A stretch of 64,000 nt of DNA. Source: Dolomedes plantarius (Eukaryota > Arthropoda > Arachnida > Araneae > Dolomedidae). The translations under genes and the position numbers were made by a program. The notes under the pieces are model-generated. The model was given only the letters and a program-made list of their open reading frames with translations, searched no databases and was not told where the DNA came from. Of this stretch, positions 11,475-23,477 are shown piece by piece. Location of the stretch: the NCBI GenBank assembly GCA_907164885.2, contig OU015496.1, forward strand, positions 653,638 through 717,637, read 5' to 3'. The number at the start of each line of letters is the position of its first letter. Positions within the stretch are counted from its first letter, which is position 1.

Positions 11475-11600
11475 GGATGTTCTAAAACATCGATGTTTAA
11501 AAACATTGATGGTTTTTGGGCGATGTTTTATTTTCATCGATGTTTTAATATTGGATATCGATGTTTCAAAACATCGATGTTTTGTTATCGATGTCGCATC
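11475..11600. repeat. Cluster of (A)ACATCGATGTTT palindromic motifs
   Basis: AACATCGATGTTT and close variants (with ATCGATG at the centre) occur about seven times in 125 bp, in both orientations because the motif is palindromic. It is next to a BED-finger fragment. BED/DREF-type factors are known to bind ATCGAT-centred sites. The link here is inference. Confidence 0.7.
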
Positions 11601-11603
11601 ACT

Positions 11604-11897
11604 ACACCGCAAGACTGTTGGTCATTCGTTTGAGGGGGCACCACATAGGCGGTCAACATTACCCCCTACACGCCGGTCCCGTAATTTAGAACCGAGTCAA
11701 GTGACGAGACCGGAACACTTGACCCCGCACCTCCAGAGGTTAATTTGAGAACTTGGAGGACATTGTAGCCACGCCCTATTTTACGTGGCCCGACCACCAT
11801 TAGTGAACACGGCGGTAGATTTGCAGCGACGGGCATCGAACCAGGGACGTTCAGATCACTGGCCCTCTGCTCTTGCCAACTGGGCTACAGCGCCCTA
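11604..11897 (-). mobile_element. tRNA-derived SINE, copy 2 (tail truncated)
   Basis: Same family as 5107-5526: the B-box inverse GGGCATCGAACCA lies at 11831-11843 and an A-box-like segment at 11875-11895 on the minus strand. It lacks the distal tail, stopping at CCGCAAGACTG. Confidence 0.75.
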
Positions 11898-13677
11898 GCT
11901 ATTTTTTTAAAAGTAGTAGTGAAGAGTATTTTTGTGATATCACTACTACTTTTTCATCATTTTTCTTTTTTTATCCTTTTTTTGTGCTCTTGAAATTTCA
12001 TAACTTAGATAACGATAAAATGTTTTTTTTATGGTGGTTGCATTTGATGAAATTATCAAAGAATCTTGGACAACGGAGTCTGATACCACACTTTGATTAA
12101 AATTTTGTTAACTAAGGTGTTTAAGAGTTACGGTATCCGACTAAGCTCGAAGCCAAATTTTTGTCCTATTTTTCGAAGGTATGTAACACCAAAATAGGAA
12201 AATGATGTAAAAAGTCTAAAACTATGCAACTTTTTTTCCAAAATTGTAGACTTTTGGTCGAAATGTAACAAATTTTTGCATAAATGACTCTGAAAAATAA
12301 TTTTTGCATAAATGACTCTTTGCATAATAGCTCTGAAAAAAATAGCTATGCATATAACATTAATTTATCTTTGTCATATGTACTATACACCGTCTTGAGT
12401 GTAATGAACAAAGAACTAATCAATATCGCAAAATCTAAAAAAATAGACGTCATTATATACTATTACATGCAAAATTTCAGTCATTTCTCATGAGATTTTT
12501 TATAAATACAGATATAAATCAACAAAATATGACTACAGTACTATCCGTACTTCGTTACATTTTTAGTACGATAAAAGCATCCTTGAAAATGTTCATAGGA
12601 ATATCACAATTATATTATGAGTTATTACAATCATTTTTGGTGGAAAATAAGTTGTTTAGAATACACAGTTAAAATTTCCCCATGTGTCCAAATGGACAGA
12701 TGCTCTCATTTCATATCTAATGATCGCACGAAATAAATAAAAGCAGATTTAGACACAGAAATTGACATTCTTTGTGAATCAGAAATAAAAGAAATTTCGG
12801 AAATCTCATCAAAATTGACGTTTTAAACGTATTCCGGTCCTTCATTTAAACAGATAAATAGTTTGCAAATCTAACAGCCTCGATAATCGCTCGGGAACTC
12901 TTTATTTAAGGTAATAGTTTCCTCAATATTTCCGCATCCAAAATGAAAATTATTACAGTGAATTAACCATTACTCAAACTGACGTTTAAATTACAGCATA
13001 AGTGATTGATCATTAATGTAAACATTTCTGAAGGAATATTTTTTTTTTTTTTTTATGATCATTAACAATCACCGCACGTGCAGCGAAATGAGTTTCTCTG
13101 TAATAGATCAAAACACGGATTTAATATTTTCTTCATACCATGTTAAATATAATCCATTAACAGCCTTCACAACTTAATGGATAGTTAAACAAACTCCCAG
13201 GCTTTCTACACAAAATGCGATAATAGAGAGTGTCAGATTTTTCTTCAAAATTTTTCTAGAAAGAGAGAATTTTAGATTTATCAAAATTATGTGCCAGGTT
13301 ACACAATAAAATCGTATATAATGGTAATTTATATATATATATAATAGCCGTCATCTCTGTATAACACTTCCGGGCTGTACTCATCTTTCAATTGAAGCCC
13401 TCAGTAAACAAATGGCCGGTTAGGCTTCATTTCAATTTCAGATGTGGATCAGAATTTTTTCTTACCTAAAAACTAATATCTTCTCCATCAAATCACGTTT
13501 GTTCAGCCTATTTTTCTATAAAACATTCAGAACTAAAAAAAATTGGATGCTCTTAGCTGTATATTTAACAGTTTTTAAAAATCTGTTTACTTTTGCGATG
13601 AATTCTGAAAATACACTAACTTGAATGTGAATGAATCAAGTAGCTCAAGTATTCATATCGCGTAGTGAACTAAAAAA
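11898..13677. other. AT-rich stretch, no gene seen
   Basis: Contains a short direct repeat TTTTTGCATAAATGACTCT (12272-12318), a poly-T tract near 13040 and an (AT)n run near 13330. No coding motifs. Confidence 0.45.
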
Positions 13678-14048
13678 TTGGATGGCAGTCTACTACTCCA
13701 ATCCCATGAAAAACAAAATAAATAAAAAAATAATGAAAGGGTTTGCTTTAACAAGGTGTCGATTAAGTGCAATATTGTTAGATAATTCGGGATATTTTTT
13801 AACTTTCATATACTTTTTCCATTATGACGTCATTATTAGTATTATGACGTCAAAATGACGGGTTGGATGGCAGTCTACTACTCCAATCGCATGAAAAACT
13901 AAATAAATAAAAAAAAATGAAAGGGTTTGCTTTTAGAAGGCGTGGATTAAAAGAAATATTGTTAGATAATTCGAGATATTTTTAAACTTTCATATACTTT
14001 TTCCATTATGACGTCATTATTAGTATTATGACGTCAAAATGACGGGCT
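13678..14048. repeat. Two-unit tandem duplication, period 185 bp, with CRE-like palindromes
   Basis: TTGGATGGCAGTCTACTACT starts at 13678 and at 13863. Both units end TATGACGTCATTATTAG...ATGACGTCA, so four perfect TGACGTCA palindromes (the CREB-site consensus) occur. Divergence between units is a few percent. Confidence 0.9.
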
Positions 14049-15450
14049 ACCTTCTAGTGATTATATAATGAAATAATATAACTGATAGAATCTTAAAAAA
14101 TTTTGATAATTACTGATTATCCATAAATTTCCTGAAAAAAAACTCTCATCGATGTTTACAGACAAGTAGCTTTACAGAATACTCAGGAATTGTAAAATTC
14201 GATTCATGAATCAACAAAAATATCAATAGATTGAAAGTTGTATTTAAATAATTTCAAACTCAACCTTCATTTTGGTGCAATACTGATGTTGGCTTGAATA
14301 GAGGGTGCCCCAATCAGCTCAGCTACAGTTTCATCACCTGACATTACATGTATTGACTCGCTATGTTAAAACTGGGAAGAATCGAAGTATTTTACCAGCC
14401 ACATATCATCAAATGGATATTTTTGAATCTCTTTTTATAATAAATAAATTATTCCTCATTACCGCTTATATAAGTTATCACTGGAGTATATTTCCTCTAT
14501 GCTGCATCTTGTTTCGATAATTTATGAAAGGGATGAGGAAATGCGTCACTTAGTTGACATCGCAGATCTTCAATCCTAGAGTTAAGAATGGACATTTTTT
14601 TCTCCCTCTAATTTTCACACCATCTATTAGCAAAAGGGGCGTGCCGACGGGGGGGGACCAGTGGGACCGGACCTCCCCCCCCAGATCTAAAATAAATTTT
14701 TCAAATTTACAAAATAATGCAAAAATATTTCGTATAGGCCTAATAGTAATTGTGTTATTTAGTCTTTATCAATACGATCTTTATTGCAGTTACATTTTTA
14801 GCGATTTTTATTGTTACAATTTTAGCGCTATACAGTGCCAGAAACAGTAATTCTAAAGCCAAGGGCCGAGCGCTGTTTACACACTTCTACAGTACTATCC
14901 GCGAACCGCGAGAGTGAACCGAACCCTTGCCTATCAAAGTATTCAAGGCGTTTAAAATGGCCCTATTTAATCCTAATTTTCAAATTTTCCGGGTGAGAAC
15001 CCCCGGACCCCCCTCCCTTTGACTGGGAGGTATTCCATACCCCCCAGACCCCCCGGAAGACACCCCCTTCTAGTCCACCCTGATAATAGGGCGTCAGGGT
15101 AATGGACGACTCCTAGCACATGGAGGCCTTGACCCCCCCCCCCCCCACCCAAGAACAAAATTCTGAGCACGCCACTGATTACAAATGCACTTTTTTCCAA
15201 TCATGTTGTCTAAGTTTGAGAATAGACCTGTTATTCCTAACCTTTTGCTGATCAGGGAACGCTAGTCAAAAGAAAACTTCGTCGGGGACGTTCTGCGAAC
15301 CAATCCTTTTAAGGCCAAAAATGGGATTTATTTTCTGAATAAACAGACAATTTGTGATAAACTACTTTAATAAAAAGTAAAAAAAAAACTTAATAACAAT
15401 TGCATATTCAATGAAAAAGCAATTCTATATAATCCACCTCGGCTCCCTCC
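14049..15450. other. Stretch without gene; G/C homopolymer patches
   Basis: Holds CGACGGGGGGGGACC near 14650 and a poly-C tract near 15133-15146. The right part (about 14990-15178) ends, read on the minus strand, as CAGTGGCGTGCTCAGAATTT. This resembles a common MITE/hAT terminus, but no partner end or target duplication was found. Confidence 0.35.
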
Positions 15451-17368
15451 TCTTTCGAGTATCGGCCATGTAAAACACCTGAAGACCAGTCACTACGTAG
15501 CAAGAGCCTGAATACGCAGTAGAGGGTTAATTTCCCAAGTTCGGATGCATTTTGAAATACTGTGGGCGGCTGAAGGCTGCCGGATATACAGTACAGATCT
15601 GCAATCCACCCAAGGCACCCCCAGCCCCCTGAATGAAAAAGTAAGATCAGTTCGCCAACGCCCCCCCACCCCCAATCCTATGCGGAGCGTCGGCCAATTA
15701 CTAAATCCTGATGACCACTCGCCGCCACAGCAGTCCCGCCGTCCCGATTGGTTCCGCGGGTCCATATGGCTAACGTAACATCCGATTCCAGTCCGGCAGC
15801 CGACACCGCCCGCTCTCGGCCTCTCACGAGCCAGAGCGCCCACAAAGCCAAAAAGGCAAATTGTCAACAAGAGGAGCCAAGCAGAAGGGAAAGATTAAAT
15901 AAACAGAGTTAAACACACGGCCGCCAAACCGCGGACCAAAAAGAGGCCAACACAAGTAACTCCAAAAGACAAAAAGGAGAAAAACCGCCCTAAATAGTGA
16001 AACAGTACAAGCAGGGGAGTTAATTGCAAACAAAGTTTAAAGATTAAATACCGAGTGGCAAACAGCCAGCAAAAGAACCGAAGAAGTTAATTGCAGTTCC
16101 TGCGTCAGAAAGACCAGCGTCCGGTTTTTTTTTATTTAATTAATTAAATAATTTTTACAGTAGGGACGGTAAATACAGATACATAAACGGGACAAAGTCC
16201 CAGGCCAAGTCGAAACATGAGGCCTCAGTTTGTACAAAGATTAAGCAGAATATCAGTTTATGCGCATCTGACTATAACATATTAAAACAAGTTAAGCAAT
16301 ACAAGACAAGTTGACCGAAAGCAGTTCGACAGGAGCTCCAAAGGAAATATAAGCATAGCTGGAGGGTCCAGAACGAAGTATACGAATTCCCAACTCAAGT
16401 GGGAAAGAATAATTACTAACAATAAGAATGGAAGACCGAGAGATATCGAGTGCGCAGTAGCCCCAACCCAAGTGGAAAACATAATCACAGAGCCCATTTG
16501 GAAAAGCCACTCCAAAGGATAGCAAAACTCGCCACATGTCAACCAGCCTCAAAAGCGTAAAGTAGTTTAAATCAGCCACTGAGGTTGAGGCGAGCAGCAA
16601 TGACGTAAAGAGCTATATGAGCCAATGGCGAAAGACAACAAGGCGTAGAGCACCGCTCGCAAGAAAAACCCACTTGAGTTCAGGCTCCACAGGGGCCTGA
16701 AGACGTAATCTCTCTATTAGACCAGTGAGCGTCAAGCACGTGTAGGCGACTAGAGGGGGAAGCGCACAGCACCGCGAGACCCACATGAGTTGAGGCAGTA
16801 GGAGGAGAATTAATAAATAATTTCACGAATTACAAGAATAATAAGGAGCTCAAATTGAAAAATAAAAACTCCCCCATTAAGTTAAATTGAAAGAAATTAT
16901 TCAACGCCATAAGAGGCACTACAAGAATAACGAGCAACAAATTAGAGGAAGTAGCACTAGCACAGAACAGTAGCTAGATTGGAGGAAGCTTTGCATCTCA
17001 TTTGAACAAGCGGGTATAACACTGAGGGAAGCGAAACAAAAACAGTAATCAGCCCCAGCAACATCAGGAAAGCCAATACATCTTCCTTTATAGTTAAAGC
17101 AGTAATGTTGTAAGTATTTATTAAGTGACTTTAGTTTTAAGTAAGAGAATAGACTTTAATATAAGCCCATAAATCCATAAGTGCAGCAGCTTCAGGTAAC
17201 CTGCTGGTAAATTTAAATACAGGGTACTCAGCCCAGAGAGAATACAGTAAAGTAACATTTAACGAAAGATGACAGTAGCGTAAAACAATTAGAGTTCGAT
17301 AGCTTGTTTACAATACAGAAACCACATTAATGGTTTTTCTTTTTATTTATTTATTTTTTTTTCCACTA
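15451..17368. other. GC-richer anonymous repeat block
   Basis: Base composition is clearly less AT-rich than its surroundings (about 15,480-16,800), and no coding motif was found in any long frame. With 18674-18866, which has an AATAAA, it may be a large LTR or non-coding TE body split by the mariner insertion at 17369. The ends were not identified. Confidence 0.3.
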
Positions 17369-18673
17369 CAGGGTGGCTAATAAATACTGTAACACTCCAA
17401 AAAATAAGAGTTAATTTTAATCGTTTGGAAAAACAATTTATCTATCTATTTGTGTGGTTGGCAACTTTTTGTAAACGCAGACGATTTTTGTTTAAATTAA
17501 AACATGTAGAATATTTTTAAAGATGGAAGCCAAAAGGTTAATGGTTAAACAGCTTTTTGATCGCGGATTTTCTGCAGGTAAAATATTTAAGCAATTAAAA
17601 TGCCTTGGTTTTAATAGGAAGTTTATATATAGGACTATAAATCGATTATTGGATACCAATAGCTGTAAAGATCGACCAAGGTCCGAACGTCCACGCACTG
17701 TTCGTACAAAAGAACGTATCAAAAGAATTCGTGAAAAGATACGAAGAAATCCACAACGTTCTGCAAATAAAATGGCTGCAGAAGAGAACATCAGTCGCAG
17801 AACTATGCAACTTATCATAAATGAAGACCTGGGTTTTCACCCTTATCGCAAAAGAAAAGTTCAAGGTTTGACTACTGCACAAATAGTATAAAGGTTACAA
17901 AGATGTAAGAAATTACTGAACCGGCACGGTAGCAAAAGTGTTGAAAAAATAATTTTCTCTGATGAGAAGCTGTTTTGTACAGAACAAAGTTATAATGTTA
18001 AAAATGATGCTGTATATTCAGCAACCTTCGTGGATATACCTGAAAATCTTCGAACTGTTAAACGCTTTCAGAACAAGAATTCTGTTATGGTTTGGGCTGC
18101 AGTGTCACACAATGGAAAACTGCCTCTGAAATTCATTGATATAGGGGTAAAAATCAAAGCTGAATATTACAAACAGGAAGTATTAGCTACACGTTTATTA
18201 CCACATGCTAACAGATTGTATCCCAAAAAGAATTGGATATTTCAGCAAGATTCTGCACAGTCCCACCGATCCAAAACAACACAGGAATGGCTCCATGCCA
18301 ATTGCCCGAAGTTTATCAAGCAAGAAGATTGGCCACCTTCTTCACCAGATCTAAATCCTTTAGACTATTGCATTTGGGGGATTTTAGAGTCTAAAGTAAA
18401 TGCTAAGCAGCACAGAAATTTGGACTCCCTCAAAGCATCAATACGGAGTGAATGGGACAAATTACCTCATAAAATGATTCGTGCCGCAATAGGACAGTGG
18501 CGTAAGAGATTATCTTTAGCAATCGATAAAGATGGCGGTCGATTCGAGTAAAATTATTTCATGGTAAACTTTCGTGTATAATGTTCATAATATTGTTGTA
18601 TTTTCCATTTTCTATTTCATCTGTGTGTAATTAAATGATTCGATATTTGTCACAGTATTTATTAGCCACCCTG
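17369..18673 (+). mobile_element. mariner-type element, DD37D, complete ends
   Basis: The termini start CAGGGTGGCTAATAAATACT and match as inverted repeats for 22 bp before the first mismatch. Each is flanked by TA (17367-17368 and 18674-18675). Length 1305 bp, normal for an autonomous mariner. The transposase reads rightwards (17523-18551) with one internal stop. The low visible damage suggests relatively recent activity. Confidence 0.92.
17523..18551 (+). pseudogene. mariner transposase, DD37D type, one premature stop
   Basis: Cut-and-paste DNA transposase. The N-terminal part (about residues 1-115) is helix-turn-helix type with a basic linker. The catalytic triad is visible: D in FSDEKLF, D in WIFQQDSAQ, and D in DLNPLDYCIW. 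Counting between the last two gives 37 intervening residues, hence DD37D (maT-like) rather than the DD34D of classical mariner or the DD34E of Tc1. The frame stays the same throughout, interrupted only by TAA at 17889-17891, with no frameshift. A start at 17523 fits the usual length of about 343 codons. It lies between the inverted ends of 17369-18673. Confidence 0.9.
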
Positions 18674-18866
18674 TAGTTTCCAGTAACCTGGAGGAGAAAC
18701 GGACAATTGGAGCGCTAGAAGAAGTAGGTTCAGAGCCAAGGTAAGTTAAGAGTCTAGAACAACATAGCGCTAAAAATCAATAAAGAACATTATATTAAAC
18801 CGAGTTCAGAGTTTTAATTCATTTCTTCCCACATACAGCAGCGCGGAAGCAAGGGACAAAAAAGAG
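18674..18866. other. Non-coding stretch between mariner and non-LTR element
   Basis: Contains AATAAA at about 18779. The 3' untranslated end of the minus-strand non-LTR element must lie somewhere in 18,800-18,866. No poly(A) tail is visible. Confidence 0.4.
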
Positions 18867-19115
18867 TTAAGTGTCAAGGGCCATAATCACTGAAGTAAAT
18901 AGTTCTTCCACCATATTAATGATAAATTTTTTACAGTAGTAATCACAATAAAGTTTGTTTTTTGGACAGTCTTTAATATTATTGGGAAGGTTTTTCCTCC
19001 CCTGGGAATAAATTGGGCAATCAAAAATGCAGTGATCAGGTGTCTGGATTTCATTGCATTGGCACAATTGATTTTTGTTGGAAAAACCTTGCTTGATACT
19101 CTCCAAAAGCACCAT
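18867..19115 (-). pseudogene. Non-LTR pol, C-terminal Cys/His segment
   Basis: The final 82 codons of pol contain CQCNEIQTPDHCIFDCPIY, the Cys-rich motif found after RNase H in many R1/I-type pol proteins and thought to help bind template RNA. It is separated from the RNase H frame (19243-19959) by a frame disruption near 19115-19240. The stop at 18867 appears to be the authentic pol terminus. Confidence 0.65.
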
Positions 19116-19242
19116 GACCCGTAATGGCTTGATTTAGATAGAAGTTAGTGATCAATCTGTTGTTGTTAACTTTATTAAAAATTTCGTAAGTTCTTCTGCC
19201 AGTATTAATATTGTTCCAGAGTACTTGCCATTCTCTATTAGC

Positions 19243-19959
19243 CTACTCATGCAGTATTGTTTTAATTTTCTTTTTAGACCATTTATACTCATCATTTACT
19301 TCCTCCTTTTCAGTGGCGGCTTTCGCTAATTGATCTGCTATTTCGTTACCCTCGATACCCACATGGGCTTTTACCCAGTGGAAATGAATATATTTATGGC
19401 CTTGTTTAATTTGATTTTTGATATATTGAATGATATCGCACTTATTGTAATAAGAGTTCAGGGCTTCCAAGGCACTACGTGAGTCAGTATAAATATCACA
19501 ACGATCTATATTGTTGATTTTAATATATTCTATAGCCAGGAGAATAGCGTGAAGTTCCGCTGTGTACGTGTTAGCTCTTTCGATTCTCTCGCTAATTTGG
19601 TATTTTATATTATTATTTTCATAAACCACCACACCCGCACCAGTTCTGTCTCCTCGCCTAGAACCATCGGTATATATTTTATATTTTGTTTTATTATTCT
19701 CTTCGTGGGTCCAAGGTATAGAATACAGATCTTCAGTATTAACAATCTTCCTCTGTCTAGTCTGACTATTCATCTCATTATAGCTGTTACCATCGATTTC
19801 AATGTTTAGTTTTTTATCATATAGGTTAAAAAGGCTCCTAGCCGAATTGGCACTAATTTGCAAAGGCGTTATTCCCGCCAAAACATTGAGTGCATCGGTG
19901 GATACAGTGTTATAGCATTTTGTAATATACAGAAGAAAGGGTCTTTGAAGTTTTTGCAA
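19243..19959 (-). pseudogene. Non-LTR pol, RNase H domain
   Basis: Removes the RNA strand from the RNA-DNA hybrid after reverse transcription. Domain residues are visible: D in IYTDGSRRG (about residue 96), E in YTAELHAILLAIEY, D in IYTDSRSALEAL and the final D in GNEIADQLAKAA, with the conserved His in HWVKAHVG. All four acidic positions are kept. The upstream frame is broken before 19959, so the domain is no longer joined to the RT. Confidence 0.85.
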
Positions 19960-20086
19960 ATTTCTTTTGAGCTTATCAGAATTATTATACCAAGCCTCTA
20001 CAGCATAAAGTAAAATTTTCTCAGTAACAATTTTGTAAATTTGTTAATTCTGGAATCAATACCCCAGGTTTTTTTGGAGATCCCGG

Positions 20087-21071
20087 TTAATTTATAATAT
20101 AACTTAAGAGCTTTTCTCTGGTTTTGTTAGTATGTATCTCGAAGTTAATTTTGTTGTCAATATAAATACCAAGGTATTTAATAGCAGTTTCATATTTAAT
20201 ACTGTTGTTGTTAAATTTTATGGTAGGTTTCCTACTGATGTCACCACTATATGTCACAATGGTGTAACAACATTTTTCGATACTTATTTTAAGCTCATTC
20301 TTGTTCATCCAGGTATTGCATTGTTCAAGTATCCTTTCAGCTAAGTCACTAAATCTGTAGACCACAGTAGACTCGATTTATAATGATGTCATCAGCGAAA
20401 GCTTGAATATTGATGCTGTCCCTGTTATCCAATTCCTCTAGTAGGTCGTTAATCATAATAAGCCAGAAGATAGGCCCCAGGGAAGAACCTTGAGGTACGC
20501 CTATGTTGTAATCAATAAGGCCTTTTTTTGTTTTTATTTTTCTTTCAGATAAATAGTTGATAAGAATGCCGAGAAGGTAATTTTTCATCTTCAATTTACT
20601 CATTTTTTCGATTAAGATTTTACGGTTCACCGAATTAAAGGCATTTTGAATATCAATAGAAATGAGACAAGTGTGTAATTTGTTTGTTTTATTTTCACGA
20701 ATTTTATTAATGATTTTATCAAGAGCCTGGCTAGTCCCCATGCCTTTACGGAATCCATATTGAGATTTCGAGATGAGGTGGTTATTCTCCAGATGAACAG
20801 TTAGTCTATTTGTTAGAAGTTTGTCCAAAATTTTGCCTAACACAGGCAGTAAACAAATAGGTCTATAGGATCTTCTCTGGCTACTGTCTTTATTTTCTTT
20901 CAGAAAGAACTGAACCACCGCGATTTTCCAATCTTTTGGGAAATATTTTTCTTTTAAGCAAGTATTAAATATTTTTTTAATTAGATTTTTATTGCAATTA
21001 TAGATCTCTTTAACCACGCTAAGAGTAAAGCCATCATAGCCCAGGGCCTTATCCTTGGCCATGCCGCTCAT
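20087..21071 (-). pseudogene. Non-LTR pol, reverse transcriptase
   Basis: RT fingers and palm are readable: the entry region SYRPICLLPVLGKILDKLL, YGFRKGMGTSQAL, IDIQNAFNSV (first Asp region), GVPQGSSLGPIFW, and the catalytic AFADDIII. The first frame ends at about 20349; the thumb continues in another frame (20087-20365, with IKYLGIYID), so there is a frameshift near 20,360. The catalytic Asp pair is intact. RT sequence continues upstream of 21071 in broken frames. Confidence 0.88.
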
Positions 21072-21301
21072 AATGTATTCGATTTCATTATTGGTGATAA
21101 TCTCAATATCATCGTCTTCCAGATTTTCACTATAAATATTTCTACTTTCGTTTTGATTTTTAAAATGGAATCTAGCTAGTTCTTCCTCAATATCATCCTG
21201 GTTCTCAATAAGAGTGCCATTATCAATACTAATGCTATGTATATTGTTAGCTCTTTTATTGGTAATAAGGCTCTTAACTTTGCCAAAGGTATCTTTTAAA
21301 G

Positions 21302-21879
21302 TTAGGTTATCAATGTAATTTTTAAAGGATTCTCTTTCAGTTCAAATAATAAGATTTTATATTTTGCTCTTTCTTTTTTAAAAGTAATTTTTAATTCGTT
21401 TCTTTTGCTGTATTTTCCTCTTTTCCGTAGAGCTCTTACTTTTTCCCTATTTACTTCAAGTTCTTTGGTCCACCAAGTATTGTAGTTTTTTCCGCAGCCA
21501 TAATTTTTCGTCTTATTTCTCTGACATAACAACATTTACTAGTTATATTATTAATTTTATAGACATTCTCATCAATGGTGTATTCGTCCATTTTCAGGTA
21601 TATCTTTTCCATTTCATTTCTTAGTTGAATTATGAACTCCAGCCAGTTTAATTGATCAGTTTTCCACCTAGTTAAGTTATTGCTTTTAGATTTAGTTTTC
21701 GGTTTAGTGTAGTTGAAATAAATGGCGTTGTGATCCGTGTTATTGTATTTGTCTATTACTTCCCAGTTTTGTATACTCTCATCATCAATGCCCAGGGTAA
21801 TGGTGATATCTGGCCATCCTTCACCCGAAAGGCCCATTATAAGTTGGTAAACTTTCCGGGTTATTTCTAATATGAGCAT
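21302..21879 (-). pseudogene. Non-LTR pol, endonuclease C-terminus and EN-RT linker
   Basis: Two overlapping frames. The first (21451-21879) has the late endonuclease motif TDHNAIYF containing the catalytic His. The second (21302-21535) has the linker NTWWTKELEVNREKVRALRK, typical of the region between EN and RT in R1/I/Jockey-type pol. Frameshifts lie near 21840 and between 21451 and 21535. Confidence 0.75.
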
Positions 21880-22441
21880 TACTATGAATGGTAAAAGAGA
21901 TGATTTCCTCTCCCCTTTTATCAGTGGGTCTCTGCCCCCAAATAGTAGACTTAGCGTTCAAATCACCGTTTATAATAATTTTGTTTTGTGAATATTTTTC
22001 GATAATCTGCCTGAGAAGGGTCCATTGTGGTTCCATTCTTTCGGTCGTGCCATCCGCAGGCGGTAAGTAAATCGTAATAAGAATTTCTTCACTCTCAATC
22101 AGCAGTTTTGTGGCAACAAGATGATCAGTAACCAGAAGCTTAAAGTATTTATATTTATTTTTAATGAAAATTGCAGTCTTAGGATTAATATTAATGTAGA
22201 TTTTTTCATAAGATGAATGAATACCAATGATTTCGTGAATATCCCCTCTTCTGTAATAAGGTTCATTAACAGTAATAAAGTCGAAAGAAGTATCAGCTGA
22301 AAGTTCATATGTAGCAAGGAGAGAGTTATTCAGGTTTAGATGCAGGAAGCTATATTTCACAAAGTTAGCAGACTGCCTCGAGGAAGAATCCTGCGCGAGG
22401 GAAGGTCCAAGAAAAGAGGGCAAATTATTTAGATTGGCCAT
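21821..22441 (-). pseudogene. Non-LTR pol, AP endonuclease N-terminal part
   Basis: Nicks the target DNA to prime reverse transcription. Visible: LHLNLNNS near the start (metal-binding Asn region), ITVNEPYYRRG (catalytic Glu region) and IINGDLNAKSTIWG (Asp/Asn active-site motif). The start at 22441 overlaps the ORF1 stop at 22425 by 17 bases, the usual ORF1/ORF2 overlap. The frame is lost near 21840; the domain continues in 21451-21879. Confidence 0.85.
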
Positions 22442-23477
22442 AATCTGTTCTAAGTCTGAGTCTGTCTATCGCTTTATTATAGCAGGGGCAATTCGAGTCG
22501 TAAGGAAGATGATCAGTAGTTAAGTTAGTTTTGTAGTTTTCGTTAGTATATTTGCAGCTGACGCAGCACGTTTCCCTTTGACATTCACCGTGTTCTGTTT
22601 GTCCACAATTGCGACAGTGCTTCTTGCTATTTTTACAAAATTTGGCGATGTGTCCTGTTCTATAGCAGTTGTAGCAGAGCTGTGGTTTTAACAATTCCCT
22701 TATATTATATTTTCTCCAGCCTATTTTAATTCCCTGCTGTTTAATTATTTTACCGAAAGATTGACCACTCGTACTTATAATCCAATTATATCCCTGTCTA
22801 GTCGTGTAGTTAAAAATTGCTCTAGTGCTATTAGGTTCCAATTCGTCGTTCTGTAATAATATTCTGTTTTCTATCTCCTCTTTATTCAATTCCTCCTCCA
22901 CCCCAAATATAATGATGTGAGGATTTTTTTCCTTGGCTCTGCTATTTCGTATTTCTCCCTTAAGTTTTCGACTTGTTTAAATTGTTTTATCAGCTTTTGC
23001 ACGTCTTCCCTTTTCTCCAGACTGACAGCTAGACCACCTCTATTGATTTTCCTAATATTGTTTATTCCCACACAAAGTTCTTCTGGTTTAATGTTTTCCG
23101 GAATTTCTTTCTTAGTGTTATCAGAGTCTTGACTTTCTTTAGGTATGATGGTTACAGTATGTTCTGTCCTGCTCCTTTCCAATCTAGTTCTTACTTTATC
23201 TTTTTTCTCTCTTCCCCTAGTAATCTCAGCGTAAGTACTACCTTTCTCTTCCCTTTATGTTACCTTCTCAGCTATCAAATAACCTATTTGCCTTTCCAAA
23301 GCCTTAATTTGTCCTTTCAAGCTCAATATAAAATTTCTTTGCAAATTAACCAGAAATAGGTCTTTACCAATATCTTCAATAAATTTTGCTCTGTCTCCCT
23401 TATTTATTCTATCATTTTTATTTATGCTATCCTTAATGTATTCTAATCTTTTTTTCAGGTCGTTTTCCATAAATAGC
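22425..23477 (-). pseudogene. Non-LTR ORF1 (Gag-like), main part
   Basis: RNA-binding protein of the retrotransposon particle. The C-terminal frame (22425-22901) has Cys/His knuckles CYNCYRTGHIAKFC and CRNCGQTEHGEC plus a third Cys cluster. The preceding part (22886-23182) carries GINNIRKINRGGLAV, the RRM-like region common in R1/I ORF1. Before it is a charged helical segment (about 23255-23467). Defects: a TAA at 23255-23257 and a frameshift near 22,890. The N-terminus continues at 33445-33527, beyond the Copia insertion. Confidence 0.82.

Noticed and set aside
14640..15180. Poly-G and poly-C tracts as ends of one foldback element
   Set aside because: The sequences next to the tracts do not pair beyond the homopolymers, and no target duplication is visible.
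15493..15870. Long minus-strand open frame of 125 codons
   Set aside because: Lies in a GC-richer stretch where frames stay open by composition; no domain or motif recognised, and an opposite-strand frame overlaps it.
17646..17882. Minus-strand frame over the mariner transposase
   Set aside because: Antisense shadow of the transposase coding region.
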